This document shows positions 25,341-33,892 of a stretch of DNA of 64,000 bases, piece by piece. The stretch's first letter is position 1, and each line of letters begins with the position of its first letter. The translations under genes and the position numbers were made by a program. The notes beneath the pieces are model-generated. The model made no database searches and was not told the origin of the DNA. It saw only the letters and a list, made by a program, of their open reading frames with translations. Origin of the DNA: Aquincola tertiaricarbonis (GTDB lineage: Bacteria > Pseudomonadota > Gammaproteobacteria > Burkholderiales > Burkholderiaceae_C); assembly GCF_000969605.1 (NCBI RefSeq), contig NZ_JZUE01000001.1, positions 310,001-374,000 on the forward strand, read 5' to 3'.

Positions 25341-26216
25341 ATGCCTGACGACCTGTCCCTTCCCACCGCCGAGCTCGACCGGCTGCATGCCCTGTTCGGC
25401 GTGCAGCGCATCGACGTGGGCGGTGGCAACGTGGTGGCGGTGCGCCGCTGCGGGCAGGGCCTGCCGGTGGTGTGCCTGCACGGCATCGGCTCGGGGTCGG
25501 CCTCGTGGGTGGACGTGGCACTGCTGCTGGGCGACCGCGCCGAGGTCATCGCCTGGGACGCCCCGGGCTACGGCGAATCGACGCCACTGCCGATGGCCGA
25601 GCCGAGGGCGACCGACTATGCGCAGCGCCTGCGCGAGCTGCTGGACGCGCTGGGCATCGATCGCTGCATGCTCGTGGGCCATTCGCTGGGCGCGCTCACC
25701 GCCGCCGCGGCCACGCAGGCCGGCGGTGTGCTGGCAGGGCGCGTGGCGCGGCTGGTGCTCATCAGCCCGGCCCGCGGTTACGGCGCGCCCGACCGCGCCG
25801 CGCAGGGCGCAAAGGTGCGCGAAGAACGGCTGGCCACGCTCGCGCAATTGGGCATCGAAGGCAGCGCGCGCCAGCGCAGCGGCCGGCTGCTGTCGGCCCA
25901 TGCGGACGAGGCCGCGCAACGACGCGTGCGCTGGAACATGGCGCGACTGAACGAACACGGCTACCGCCAGGCGGTGGCCCTGCTGTGCGGCGACGACCTG
26001 CTGCGCTACCTGCCGCCGGCCTTGGCGGTGGATGTGGCGGTGGGCGCGCTGGACGTCATCACGCCGCCCGAAGCCTGTGCCGAGGTGGCGCAAGCCTGCG
26101 GCGTGCCGCTGCAGCACATCGAGGAAGCAGGCCATGCCAGCTACGTGGAGCGGCCGCAGGCCGTGGCCGCGCTGCTGGCAGCTTGTCTGGACAAGGCTGC
26201 GGCACCAGCAGCCTGA
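25341..26216 (+). CDS. Alpha/beta hydrolase
   Basis: The 291-residue alpha/beta-hydrolase has an oxyanion-side HGIGSGS motif (near 49-55), nucleophile elbow GHSLGA (about 113-118, Ser nucleophile), an acid in GALDVITPPEA (about 236) and catalytic His in EEAGHASYVERP (about 262). In meta-cleavage pathways such enzymes split C-C bonds of ring-fission products; others are esterases or lactonases. The ATG at 25341 is the likely start. The tandem palindromes separate it from the cupin gene. The role in this locus is inferred only. Confidence 0.85.
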   Translation: MPDDLSLPTAELDRLHALFGVQRIDVGGGNVVAVRRCGQGLPVVCLHGIGSGSASWVDVALLLGDRAEVIAWDAPGYGESTPLPMAEPRATDYAQRLRELLDALGIDRCMLVGHSLGALTAAAATQAGGVLAGRVARLVLISPARGYGAPDRAAQGAKVREERLATLAQLGIEGSARQRSGRLLSAHADEAAQRRVRWNMARLNEHGYRQAVALLCGDDLLRYLPPALAVDVAVGALDVITPPEACAEVAQACGVPLQHIEEAGHASYVERPQAVAALLAACLDKAAAPAA

Positions 26217-26234
26217 GAGCGAGGGAGACACCGA

Positions 26235-27068
26235 ATGAGCACGACCGAGGCCGACCTGGCCGACGACGGCAACGACCGCTACATCGTGCCGGCCCTGGAG
26301 CGCGGCCTGCGCATCCTGGGCGAATTCACCCGCGAGAACCGCACGCTGGGCGCGCCTGAGCTGGCCCGCCGCTTCGGCCTGCCGCGCTCCACGGTCTTCC
26401 GCCTGCTGGCCACGCTGGAAAGCATGGGCTTCATCGAGAAGACCGAAGGCGGCCGCGAATACCGGCTGGGGCTGGCGGTGCTGCGGCTGGGCTTCGAGTA
26501 CCTGGCTTCGCTGGAACTCACCGAGCTGGGCCTGCCCATCCTCAACCGCTTGAGCGATGCCATCGGCTACCCCTGCAACCTGGTCGTGCGCGATGGCCGC
26601 TCCATCGTCTACGTGGCCAAGGTGACGGCGCCCACGCCCTTCGCCAGCTCGGTGACGGTGGGCACGCGGCTGCCGGCGCATGCCACGGTGCTGGGCCGCG
26701 TGCTGCTGGAAGACCTCACGCTGCCGGAGCTGCGTGCCATGTACCCGGAAGACCGGCTGGAGAACTTCTCGCCCAGCACGCCGCGCACGGTGATCGAGCT
26801 GTTCAACATGGTGCAGGCCGACCGCGAGCGCGGCTACGTGCAGGGCGAGGGCTTCTTCGAATCGAACATCTCCACCATCGCCGCGCCGGTGCGCGACCAC
26901 AGCGGCCGCGTGGTGGCCGCGCTGGGCGCCACCATCACCTCGGCGCATATCGACGGCAGCCGCATGGACGACATGGTGCGCCGCGTGCGTGACGCGGCCG
27001 GTGAGCTGTCGGCTCTTTTGAACTACGCGCCGGCCTCGGCCCAGCGCAACGTGGTGCCGCTGCGATGA
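26235..27068 (+). CDS. IclR family transcriptional regulator
   Basis: The 277-residue regulator has an N-terminal winged helix (about 15-80: VPALERGLRILGEFTREN, then LPRSTVFRLLATLESMGFI) and a C-terminal IclR effector domain (about 95-265) with the usual segments NLVVRDGRSIVYVAKV, LPAHATVLGRVLLEDL and ISTIAAPVRDHSGRVVAALG. IclR proteins typically control aromatic or carbon-compound catabolism in response to a small pathway metabolite. It is embedded within the plus-strand locus (18 bp after the hydrolase, 4-bp overlap with the next SDR). It is the prime candidate for binding the related motifs at 19993 and 21182. Confidence 0.9.
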   Translation: MSTTEADLADDGNDRYIVPALERGLRILGEFTRENRTLGAPELARRFGLPRSTVFRLLATLESMGFIEKTEGGREYRLGLAVLRLGFEYLASLELTELGLPILNRLSDAIGYPCNLVVRDGRSIVYVAKVTAPTPFASSVTVGTRLPAHATVLGRVLLEDLTLPELRAMYPEDRLENFSPSTPRTVIELFNMVQADRERGYVQGEGFFESNISTIAAPVRDHSGRVVAALGATITSAHIDGSRMDDMVRRVRDAAGELSALLNYAPASAQRNVVPLR

Positions 27069-27889
27069 ACAGCAACTTCTTCGCCCCCGACGCGCTGGCG
27101 GGCCGTGTGGCCGTGGTCACCGGCGGATCGTCCGGCATCGGCCTGGCCACGGTCGAGCTGCTGCTGTCCTGCGGCGCCGCGGTGGCGCTGTGCGGCCGCG
27201 ACGCCCAGCGGCTGGACAGCGCCGTGGCCGGCCTGCGTGAAAAGCATCCGCAGGCCCGGCTCTTCCCGCAGCCCTGCGACGTGCTGGACAAGGCCGCGGT
27301 GCAGGCCTTCGCCGACGCCAGCCAGGCCGCGCTGGGCCCGGCCTCGATGCTGATCAACAACGCGGGCCAGGGCCGCGTGTCCACCTTCGCCGACACCACC
27401 GACGAAGCCTGGACGCAAGAGCTGCAGCTCAAGTTCTTCTCGGTGATCCACCCCACGCGCGCCTTCCTGCCGCAACTGGTGCAGCAGCGCCAGGCGCTGG
27501 GCGATGCCTCGGTCACCTGCGCCAATTCGCTGCTGGCGCGCCAGCCCGAGCCGCACATGGTGGCCACCTCGGCCGCCCGCGCCGGCCTGTTGAACCTGGT
27601 GCGCTCGATGGCCACCGAGTTCGCCCAGCAGGGCGTGCGCGTCAACGGCATCCTGATCGGGCTGGTGGAGTCGGGCCAATGGCGCCGCCGCTTCGAGGCG
27701 CGCGAAGACAAGTCGCAGGACTGGGCCGCCTGGAGCAGCCAGCTCGCCAAGACCAAGCACATTCCCCTGGGCCGCCTGGGCCTGCCCGCGGAAGCCGCGC
27801 GCGCCCTGGTGTTCCTCGCATCCCCGCTGGCCTCCTACACCACCGGCGGCCACATCGACATCTCCGGAGGCCATTCGCGCCATGCCTGA
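27065..27889 (+). CDS. SDR-fold protein lacking the canonical YxxxK pair
   Basis: This 274-residue Rossmann protein has TGGSSGIG (about 18-25) and NNAG (near 96), so nucleotide binding is likely. At the position of the usual Y-x-x-x-K it has TSAARAG, giving Thr for Tyr and Arg for Lys; a Ser lies upstream in CANSLLARQ. It is therefore a divergent or catalytically altered SDR. It overlaps IclR by 4 bp and the ThDP enzyme gene by 8 bp. It might still reduce a substrate by another residue, or act as a binding or isomerase-like protein. Confidence 0.8.
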   Translation: MNSNFFAPDALAGRVAVVTGGSSGIGLATVELLLSCGAAVALCGRDAQRLDSAVAGLREKHPQARLFPQPCDVLDKAAVQAFADASQAALGPASMLINNAGQGRVSTFADTTDEAWTQELQLKFFSVIHPTRAFLPQLVQQRQALGDASVTCANSLLARQPEPHMVATSAARAGLLNLVRSMATEFAQQGVRVNGILIGLVESGQWRRRFEAREDKSQDWAAWSSQLAKTKHIPLGRLGLPAEAARALVFLASPLASYTTGGHIDISGGHSRHA

Positions 27890-29576
27890 AACCAACACCC
27901 CCGTGACCGTCGGCGCCGTCGTCGCGGCCTTCCTCGAGCAGTGCGGCGTCAAGACGGCCTTCGGCGTCATCTCGATCCACAACATGCCCATCCTCGATGC
28001 CTTCGCGCAGCGGGGCGCGGTGCGCTTCGTGCCCGCGCGGGGCGAGGCCGGCGCCGGCAACATGGCCGATGCCTATGCCCGCTCCACCGCCAGCCTGGGC
28101 GTGTGCCTCACCAGCACCGGCCCGGCCGCCGGCAACATCGCCGGCAGCCTGGTGGAAGCGCTCACCGCCGGCTCGCCGCTGCTGCACATCACCGGCCAGA
28201 TCGAGACGCCCTACCTGGACAAGGGCATGTCGTACATCCATGAGGCGCCCGACCAGCTGACGATGCTGAAGGCGGTGAGCAAGGCCGCTTTCCGCGTGCG
28301 CAGCGTGGAGACGGCGCTGGGCACGCTGAAGCAGGCGGTGCAGTGCGCGCTGACCGCGCCCACCGGCCCGGTGAGCATCGAGATCCCCATCGACATCCAG
28401 TCGGCGCTGATCGCCATGCCGGCCGACCTGAGCCCGCTGCCGGTGGCCACCGCGGTGCCCAGCGAAGCCGCGCTCGATGCGCTGGCCGACAAGCTGGCCG
28501 CGGCACGCCGGCCGATGCTGTGGCTGGGCGGCGGGGCGCGCCATGCCGGCGCGGCCGTCAAGCGGCTGCAGGCGCTGGGCTTCGGCGTGGTCACCACCGT
28601 GCAGGGCCGCGGCATCGTGGCCGAGGACGATGCCGGCTCGCTGGGCGCCTACAACATCCACAAGCCGGTGGAAGCCTTCTACCAAACCTGCGACGCGATG
28701 CTGGTGGTGGGCTCGCGCCTGCGCGGCAACGAGACGCTGAAGTACGAACTCCAGCTGCCGCGCCCGCTGTACCGCGCCGATGCCGATCCCGCCGCCGAAG
28801 GCCGCTGCTACGCCAGCGACGCCTTCGTGTGCGGCGACAGCAGGCTCGTGCTGCAGGGCCTGGCCGACCGGCTGGAGGCCCGCGGCTTCCGCGCCGATCC
28901 GGCGTTGCTGGCTGATTTGCGCGCCGTGCACGAGCGTGTGGTCGCCACGCTGCACGACGGCCTGGGCCCCTATGCGCGCCTGGTGGCCGAGCTGCAGAAG
29001 ATCGCCGGCCGCCAGTTCAACTGGGTGCGCGATGTGACCGTGTCCAACAGCACCTGGGGCAACCGCGAGCTGCGCATCTTCGAGCCCAGCGCCGGCGTGC
29101 ACGCCACCGGCGGCGGCATCGGACAGGGCATGCCGATGGCCATCGGCGCGGCCATCGGCGCCGAGGCCACCGGCTCCGGCCGCAAGACCTTCTGCCTGGC
29201 CGGCGACGGCGGCTTCATCCTCAACCTGGGCGAGCTGGCCACCATGGTGCAGGAGCGCTGCAACCTGGTGGTGGTGCTGATGAACGACCAGGGCTACGGC
29301 GTCATCAAGAACATCCAGGACGCGCAGTACGGCGGCCGCCGTTGCTACGTCGACCTGCACACGCCGGACTATGCGCAGCTGTGCGCCTCGCTCGCGCTGC
29401 CGCATGCGCGGGTGAGCGACCTGGCCGACCTGCCCGCGGTGCTGGCGCAGGCGGTGGACCGGCAGGGCCCCTTCCTGCTGGAGATCGACATGCTGCGCAT
29501 CGGCGCCTTCAAGAGCGCCTTCGCCGGCCCGCCGACCAACACCGTGCAGCAGATCCCCGCGATCGCGAAGGCCTGA
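27882..29576 (+). CDS. Thiamine diphosphate-dependent enzyme (acetolactate synthase/benzoylformate decarboxylase-like)
   Basis: This 564-residue three-domain ThDP enzyme has the N-terminal catalytic Glu in PARGEAGAGNMADAYAR (near 51). A central domain (about 190-325) comes next. The C-terminal ThDP/Mg motif starts GDGGFILNLGEL and ends in MNDQGYG (about 440-472). Homologues decarboxylate 2-oxoacids or carry out carboligation. The lack of typical FAD-binding signatures makes a decarboxylase role at least as likely as acetolactate synthase. It overlaps the SDR by 8 bp and is 3 bp from the aspartate-dehydrogenase-like gene. The substrate is presumably a 2-oxo acid intermediate of the locus. Confidence 0.85.
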   Translation: MPETNTPVTVGAVVAAFLEQCGVKTAFGVISIHNMPILDAFAQRGAVRFVPARGEAGAGNMADAYARSTASLGVCLTSTGPAAGNIAGSLVEALTAGSPLLHITGQIETPYLDKGMSYIHEAPDQLTMLKAVSKAAFRVRSVETALGTLKQAVQCALTAPTGPVSIEIPIDIQSALIAMPADLSPLPVATAVPSEAALDALADKLAAARRPMLWLGGGARHAGAAVKRLQALGFGVVTTVQGRGIVAEDDAGSLGAYNIHKPVEAFYQTCDAMLVVGSRLRGNETLKYELQLPRPLYRADADPAAEGRCYASDAFVCGDSRLVLQGLADRLEARGFRADPALLADLRAVHERVVATLHDGLGPYARLVAELQKIAGRQFNWVRDVTVSNSTWGNRELRIFEPSAGVHATGGGIGQGMPMAIGAAIGAEATGSGRKTFCLAGDGGFILNLGELATMVQERCNLVVVLMNDQGYGVIKNIQDAQYGGRRCYVDLHTPDYAQLCASLALPHARVSDLADLPAVLAQAVDRQGPFLLEIDMLRIGAFKSAFAGPPTNTVQQIPAIAKA

Positions 29577-29579
29577 GCC

Positions 29580-30386
29580 ATGCCGGTTCTGAACATCGCC
29601 CTCGTCGGCTGCGGCGCCATTGGCACCGCGGTGCTGGAGCTGCTGCGCGCCGATGCCGGCCTGCGGGTGGCCGCCATCGTGGTGCCGGGCTCTTCGCTGG
29701 CTGGCGCCCGTGCGGTGGCACAGCGGCTGGCACCCGGCGCCGAGGTGACCGAGGCCGTGCCGTCCCAGGGTATCGAGCTGCTGCTGGAGGCCGCCGGCCA
29801 CGCCGCCATCGAGCACCATGTGCTGCCGGCGCTGCGCCGCGGCGTGCCCTGCATCGTGGCCTCGGTGGGTGCGCTGTCGGCGCCGGGCCTGGCCGAGGCG
29901 CTGGAAGCCGCGGCCGCCGAGGGCGGCACCCAGGTGCAGCTGATTCCCGGCGCGATCGGCGGCATCGACGCGCTGGCCGCGGCCCGCATCGGCGGCCTGG
30001 CCCGCGTGCGCTACACCGGCCGCAAGCCGCCGCGGGCCTGGGCCGGCACGCCGGCCGAGGAGGGCCGGCAGCTCGATGCGCTGGCCGAGGCGACGGTGAT
30101 CTTCGAAGGCAGCGCGCGTGAAGCGGCGCGGCTGTACCCCAAGAACGCCAACGTCGCGGCCACCGTGTCGCTGGCCGGGCTGGGCCTGGACGAGACGCAG
30201 GTGCGGCTCATCGCCGACCCCGGCGTGAGCGAGAACGTGCACACGGTGGAAGCCGAAGGTGCCTTCGGCAGCTTCGAGCTGACGATGCGCAACCAGCCGC
30301 TGGCGGCCAATCCCAAGACCTCGGCCCTGACGGTCTACAGCGCGGTGCGGGCTTTGCGCCACCGCGTGGCGCCGCTGGCTGTTTGA
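29580..30386 (+). CDS. nadX: L-aspartate dehydrogenase-like protein (NadX family)
   Basis: The 268-residue protein has an N-terminal Rossmann motif VGCGAIGTAV (about 9-18). Its C-terminal domain carries the family segments IPGAIGGIDALAAARIGGL and KNANVAATVSLAGLGLD, and the catalytic His in SENVHTVEAEG (near 220). Characterised relatives convert aspartate to iminoaspartate/oxaloacetate with NAD(P), or feed NAD synthesis. Here it lies between a ThDP enzyme and an aldehyde dehydrogenase, far from any nad genes, so a catabolic role such as removing ammonia from an amino acid or imine intermediate is plausible. That role is inferred. Confidence 0.8.
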   Translation: MPVLNIALVGCGAIGTAVLELLRADAGLRVAAIVVPGSSLAGARAVAQRLAPGAEVTEAVPSQGIELLLEAAGHAAIEHHVLPALRRGVPCIVASVGALSAPGLAEALEAAAAEGGTQVQLIPGAIGGIDALAAARIGGLARVRYTGRKPPRAWAGTPAEEGRQLDALAEATVIFEGSAREAARLYPKNANVAATVSLAGLGLDETQVRLIADPGVSENVHTVEAEGAFGSFELTMRNQPLAANPKTSALTVYSAVRALRHRVAPLAV

Positions 30387-30418
30387 ACCCCCACGCGTGA
30401 ACTGAGCTGAGAACTGAG

Positions 30419-31894
30419 ATGCCGCAACTGGACCTGCTGAAGATCAACGTGGCCGGCGAATGGCGCCTGGGCGGCGGCGAGGAGTACGAAAGCCTCTACC
30501 CCGCCACCGGCGAGCCCATCGCCCGCCTGCGCGCCGCCAGCCTGGCCGACGTGGACGAGGCCATCCGCGGCGCCGACCACGCCTTCCGCACCAGCGGCTG
30601 GGCGCAGAAGCTGCCGCACGAGCGCGCCGCGGTGCTGTACCGGGTGGCGCAGCTGATCCGCGAAAACGCGGAAGGCCTGGCCCAGCAGCAGCGGCTGGAC
30701 AACGGCAAGCCGATCAGCGAGACGCGTGCGCTGGTGGCCAGTGCGGCCGGCACCTTCCAGTTCTTCGCCGCGGCCTGCGAGACGCTGGAAGAAACCATCA
30801 CGCCCTCGCGCGGGCCCTTCGTCACGATGAGCGTGCATGAGCCGATGGGCGTGGTGGCCGCCATCACGCCGTGGAATTCGCCGATCGCCAGCGAGGCGCA
30901 GAAGCTGGCGCCGGCACTGGCCGCGGGCAACGCGGTCGTCGTCAAGCCGGCCGAGGTCACGCCGCTGATGGCGCTGGAACTGGCCCGGCTGTGCGAGCAG
31001 GCCGGCGTGCCGCGCGGCATCGTCAGCGTGCTGCCGGGCAAGGGCTCGGTGATCGGCGACGCCATCACGAAGCATCCGCTCGTCAAGCGGGTGTCCTTCA
31101 CCGGCGGCACCACCACCGGCAAGCACATCGCGCACATCGCGGCCGACAAGATGATGCCGGTGTCGCTGGAGCTGGGCGGCAAGTCGCCCACCATGGTGCT
31201 GGAAGACGCCGACCTCGACCATGCGGTCAACGGCGTGCTGTACGGCATCTTCAGCAGCTCGGGCGAGTCGTGCATCGCGGGCTCGCGTCTCTTCGTCGCG
31301 CAGCCGATCTACGACGAGTTCATGACCCGGCTGACCGAGCGCGCCGCCGCGCTGCGCGTGGGCAACCCGGCCGACGAGCGCACGCAGATGGGCCCGCTGA
31401 TCACCGCCCGCCACCGCGAAGGCATCGAGCGCTACGTGGCGCTGGGCGTGAGCGAGGGCGGCCGCATCCGCACCGGCGGCGTGCGGCCGCACGGGCGCGC
31501 GCTGGAAGCCGGCTACTTCTACGCGCCCACCATCCTGGAAGGCCTGGGCAACCAGGCCCGCACGGCGCAGGAAGAGATCTTCGGCCCGGTGCTGGTCGCG
31601 ATGCCTTTTGACACCGAAGAACGCTTGATCGAGCAGGCCAACGACAGCATCTATGCGCTGGCGGCCGGCGTGTGGAGCCGCGACTTCAAGCGGGCCTGGC
31701 GCCTGGGCCGGGCGGTGCAGGCCGGCACCGTCTGGGTCAACACCTACAAGCAGTTCTCGATCTCCACGCCCTTCGGCGGCTGGCGCGACAGTGGCCTGGG
31801 CCGCGAGAAGGGCCGCGAAGGCATCTTCCAGTACATGGAGCAGAAGAGCATGTACTGGGGCACCAACGAACACCCCATCCCCTGGGCAAATTGA
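30419..31894 (+). CDS. NAD(P)-dependent aldehyde dehydrogenase
   Basis: This 491-residue ALDH-superfamily enzyme has Asn in TPWNSP, Glu251 in SLELGGKSP and catalytic Cys285 in SSGESCIAG, plus the C-terminal EEIFGPVL and PFGGWRDSGLGRE segments. It oxidises an aldehyde to the acid; in ring-cleavage pathways it commonly acts on semialdehydes. It lies 32 bp after the aspartate-dehydrogenase-like gene and 26 bp before the VOC gene. Two GAACTGAG repeats (30399 and 30411) precede the ATG, and the RBS is weak. The substrate is unknown. Confidence 0.9.
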   Translation: MPQLDLLKINVAGEWRLGGGEEYESLYPATGEPIARLRAASLADVDEAIRGADHAFRTSGWAQKLPHERAAVLYRVAQLIRENAEGLAQQQRLDNGKPISETRALVASAAGTFQFFAAACETLEETITPSRGPFVTMSVHEPMGVVAAITPWNSPIASEAQKLAPALAAGNAVVVKPAEVTPLMALELARLCEQAGVPRGIVSVLPGKGSVIGDAITKHPLVKRVSFTGGTTTGKHIAHIAADKMMPVSLELGGKSPTMVLEDADLDHAVNGVLYGIFSSSGESCIAGSRLFVAQPIYDEFMTRLTERAAALRVGNPADERTQMGPLITARHREGIERYVALGVSEGGRIRTGGVRPHGRALEAGYFYAPTILEGLGNQARTAQEEIFGPVLVAMPFDTEERLIEQANDSIYALAAGVWSRDFKRAWRLGRAVQAGTVWVNTYKQFSISTPFGGWRDSGLGREKGREGIFQYMEQKSMYWGTNEHPIPWAN

Positions 31895-31920
31895 GCCCCG
31901 GCGGCCAGAAGGAATCCGCA

Positions 31921-32892
31921 ATGAGCGTTCTCGGAATCGACCAGATCACCTACGTGGCAGACGACCTGCCCACCTGCAAGCGCTTCTTCGCCGACTGGGG
32001 CCTGGCGCTGGCCAGCGAGTCGGCCGATGCGCTGGTGTTCGAGAGCCTGAACGGCTGCCGTGTGGTGGTGGCCCGGCTGGGCCTGCCCGGCCTGCCGCCT
32101 GGCCCGGAAGACGGTCCGACGCTGTGCGAGGTGGTGTGGGGCGTGGAGAGCGACGCCGACCTCGACCGCTATGCCGCGGCCATCGCCGACCAGCCCGGCT
32201 TTGTCGACACGCAGGCCGACGGCGCCCGCCGCATCGGCTGCACCGACCCCAACGGCGTGGCCGTGCGCCTGCAGCGCACCCGCAAGCATGCGGTGCAGAT
32301 CGAATGCGGCCCCAGCAACACCTGGAACGACAAGCTGCGCGTCAACCAGCCCAGCCCGATCTACGACCGCGCCACGCCGATCGAGGTGGGGCACGTGGTG
32401 TTCTTCGCTTCCGACGTGAATGCCACCAGCGCCTTCTACCGCGACAAGCTGGGCTTCGTCGCTTCGGACAGCTACCCCAACCGCGGCGCCTTCCTGCGCT
32501 GCGCGCCGGAGGGCGGGCACCACGACATCTTCCTGCTGCAGCTGCCCTCGGGCAAACGCGGGCTGAACCACGTCGCCTTCACCGTGCGCGACATCCACGA
32601 GGTGTTCGGCGGCGGCCTGCACTTCTCGCGCTGCGGCTGGGAAACCCAGCTCGGCCCGGGCCGGCACCCAATCTCGTCGGCCTATTTCTGGTACTTCAAG
32701 AATCCGGCCGGCGGCCTGATCGAGTACTACGCCGACGAGGACCAGCTCACCGGCGACTGGCAGCCGCGCGAGTTCGAGCCGGGCCCCACGGTGTTCGCCG
32801 AATGGGCGGTGGATGGCGGCCTGGATGGCCACACCCGCCGGCAGAAGAACGCCGATGCGCCCCAGGGCAAGTTCCTGACGGAGAAGAAGTGA
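31921..32892 (+). CDS. Two-domain VOC (type I extradiol dioxygenase-like) protein
   Basis: The 323-residue protein has two vicinal-oxygen-chelate modules (about 5-130 and 150-285). Only the second keeps the iron triad, His158 (VGHVVFFASD), His217 (LNHVAFTVRD) and Glu268 (GLIEYYADED). This is the classic arrangement of type I extradiol ring-cleaving dioxygenases such as 2,3-dihydroxybiphenyl or catechol 2,3-dioxygenases. The C-terminal tail (about 285-323) is Asp/Lys-rich. The context with a Rieske oxygenase, aldehyde dehydrogenase and hydrolase supports ring cleavage, but the catecholic substrate is not identifiable. Confidence 0.83.
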   Translation: MSVLGIDQITYVADDLPTCKRFFADWGLALASESADALVFESLNGCRVVVARLGLPGLPPGPEDGPTLCEVVWGVESDADLDRYAAAIADQPGFVDTQADGARRIGCTDPNGVAVRLQRTRKHAVQIECGPSNTWNDKLRVNQPSPIYDRATPIEVGHVVFFASDVNATSAFYRDKLGFVASDSYPNRGAFLRCAPEGGHHDIFLLQLPSGKRGLNHVAFTVRDIHEVFGGGLHFSRCGWETQLGPGRHPISSAYFWYFKNPAGGLIEYYADEDQLTGDWQPREFEPGPTVFAEWAVDGGLDGHTRRQKNADAPQGKFLTEKK

Positions 32893-32897
32893 ACCGC

Positions 32898-33884
32898 ATG
32901 AACCTGTCTAGACGAGTGCTGCTGGCCGCCGGCCTCGCGCTGGCCCTGCCGCTGGCCGCGCAGGCACAGTCGCCCGCCGAGAAGCAGCTGGCCGAAGGCC
33001 GCTTCACCATCGTGGCGCCGTTCCCGCCCGGCGGGCCGGTGGACACGCTGGCCCGCCTGCTGGCCGAGGCCCTGGGCAAGCGCTATGGCCAGGCGGCCGT
33101 GGTGGACAACGTGGCCGGTGCGGCCGGCAACCTGGGCATCGACCGCGTCAAGCGCGCCAGGCCCGACGGCCATACGCTGCTGGTGGTGCCGGCCGGCAAC
33201 CTCACGATCAACCCGACCTTGATGCCGAACTTCCCGTTCAACATCGAGCGGGACTTCGTGCCGGTGACGATGCTGGCCAAGGCGCCCAACGTGCTGGTGG
33301 CCAGCCCTGCGCTGAAGATCAAGACGGCCAGGGAGCTGGTGGCGCTGGCCAAGGCGAAGCCGGCCACGCTGTTCTACGCCTCGCCGGGTGTGGGCAGCGG
33401 CCTGCACCTGGCGGGTGAGCTGTTCAAGCAGCAGGCCGAGGTGGACATCACCCACGTGCCCTACAAGGGCACCGGCCCGGCGTTGAACGACGTGCTGGGT
33501 GGCGTGGTGCCGCTGATGTTCAGCAACCTGCCGGCCACGCTGCCCTTCATCAAGGAAGGCAAGCTGGTGGCGCTGGGCATCACCGAGGCCGCGCGCAGCC
33601 CGGTGGCGCCCGACATCCCCACGCTGGCCGAGCAGGGCATTCCGGGCGTGGTGGTCACCTCGTGGTACGGCCTGCTGGCGCCGGCCGGCACGCCGGCCGC
33701 GGTGGTCGAGCAACTGGCCAAGGATGCCCATGCGCTGCTGGCCGAGCCGGCGATGCGCGACAAGCTGGCGGCCCAGGGCCTTTCCGACGCCACGATGACG
33801 CCGGCCGACTTCGCCGCCCACATCCGCAAGGAAACCGCGGTGTGGGCGCCCATCATCAAGTCGCGCGGCATCGTGGCCGAGTGA
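32898..33884 (+). CDS. Bug-family (TctC) tripartite tricarboxylate transporter binding protein
   Basis: The 328-residue periplasmic binding protein has a signal peptide (LLAAGLALALPLAAQAQ) and the Bug signatures VAPFPPGGPVDTLARLL and VVDNVAGAAGNLGIDRV. The late LAPAGTPAAVVEQLAKD segment is also typical. Bug proteins deliver carboxylates or other small compounds to TctAB membrane partners, none of which is nearby, so it is an orphan receptor. The ATG at 32898 is preferred over a GTG at 32889. It sits inside the catabolic locus directly after the VOC gene, suggesting a ligand related to the pathway. Confidence 0.85.
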   Translation: MNLSRRVLLAAGLALALPLAAQAQSPAEKQLAEGRFTIVAPFPPGGPVDTLARLLAEALGKRYGQAAVVDNVAGAAGNLGIDRVKRARPDGHTLLVVPAGNLTINPTLMPNFPFNIERDFVPVTMLAKAPNVLVASPALKIKTARELVALAKAKPATLFYASPGVGSGLHLAGELFKQQAEVDITHVPYKGTGPALNDVLGGVVPLMFSNLPATLPFIKEGKLVALGITEAARSPVAPDIPTLAEQGIPGVVVTSWYGLLAPAGTPAAVVEQLAKDAHALLAEPAMRDKLAAQGLSDATMTPADFAAHIRKETAVWAPIIKSRGIVAE

Positions 33885-33892
33885 GGCAGCGC

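Noticed and set aside
23868-26948. Long minus-strand open frame (about 1026 codons) opposite SDR, cupin, hydrolase and IclR genes
   Set aside because: The His/Gln/Arg-rich composition is typical of antisense frames in high-GC DNA, and the plus-strand genes carry clear family motifs.
27800-27900. Thiamine (TPP) riboswitch upstream of the ThDP enzyme gene
   Set aside because: The gene overlaps the preceding SDR gene by 8 bp, leaving no leader.
27642-30362. Minus-strand open frame of about 906 codons opposite ThDP and NadX-like genes
   Set aside because: Antisense shadow; no start signal or recognisable domain.
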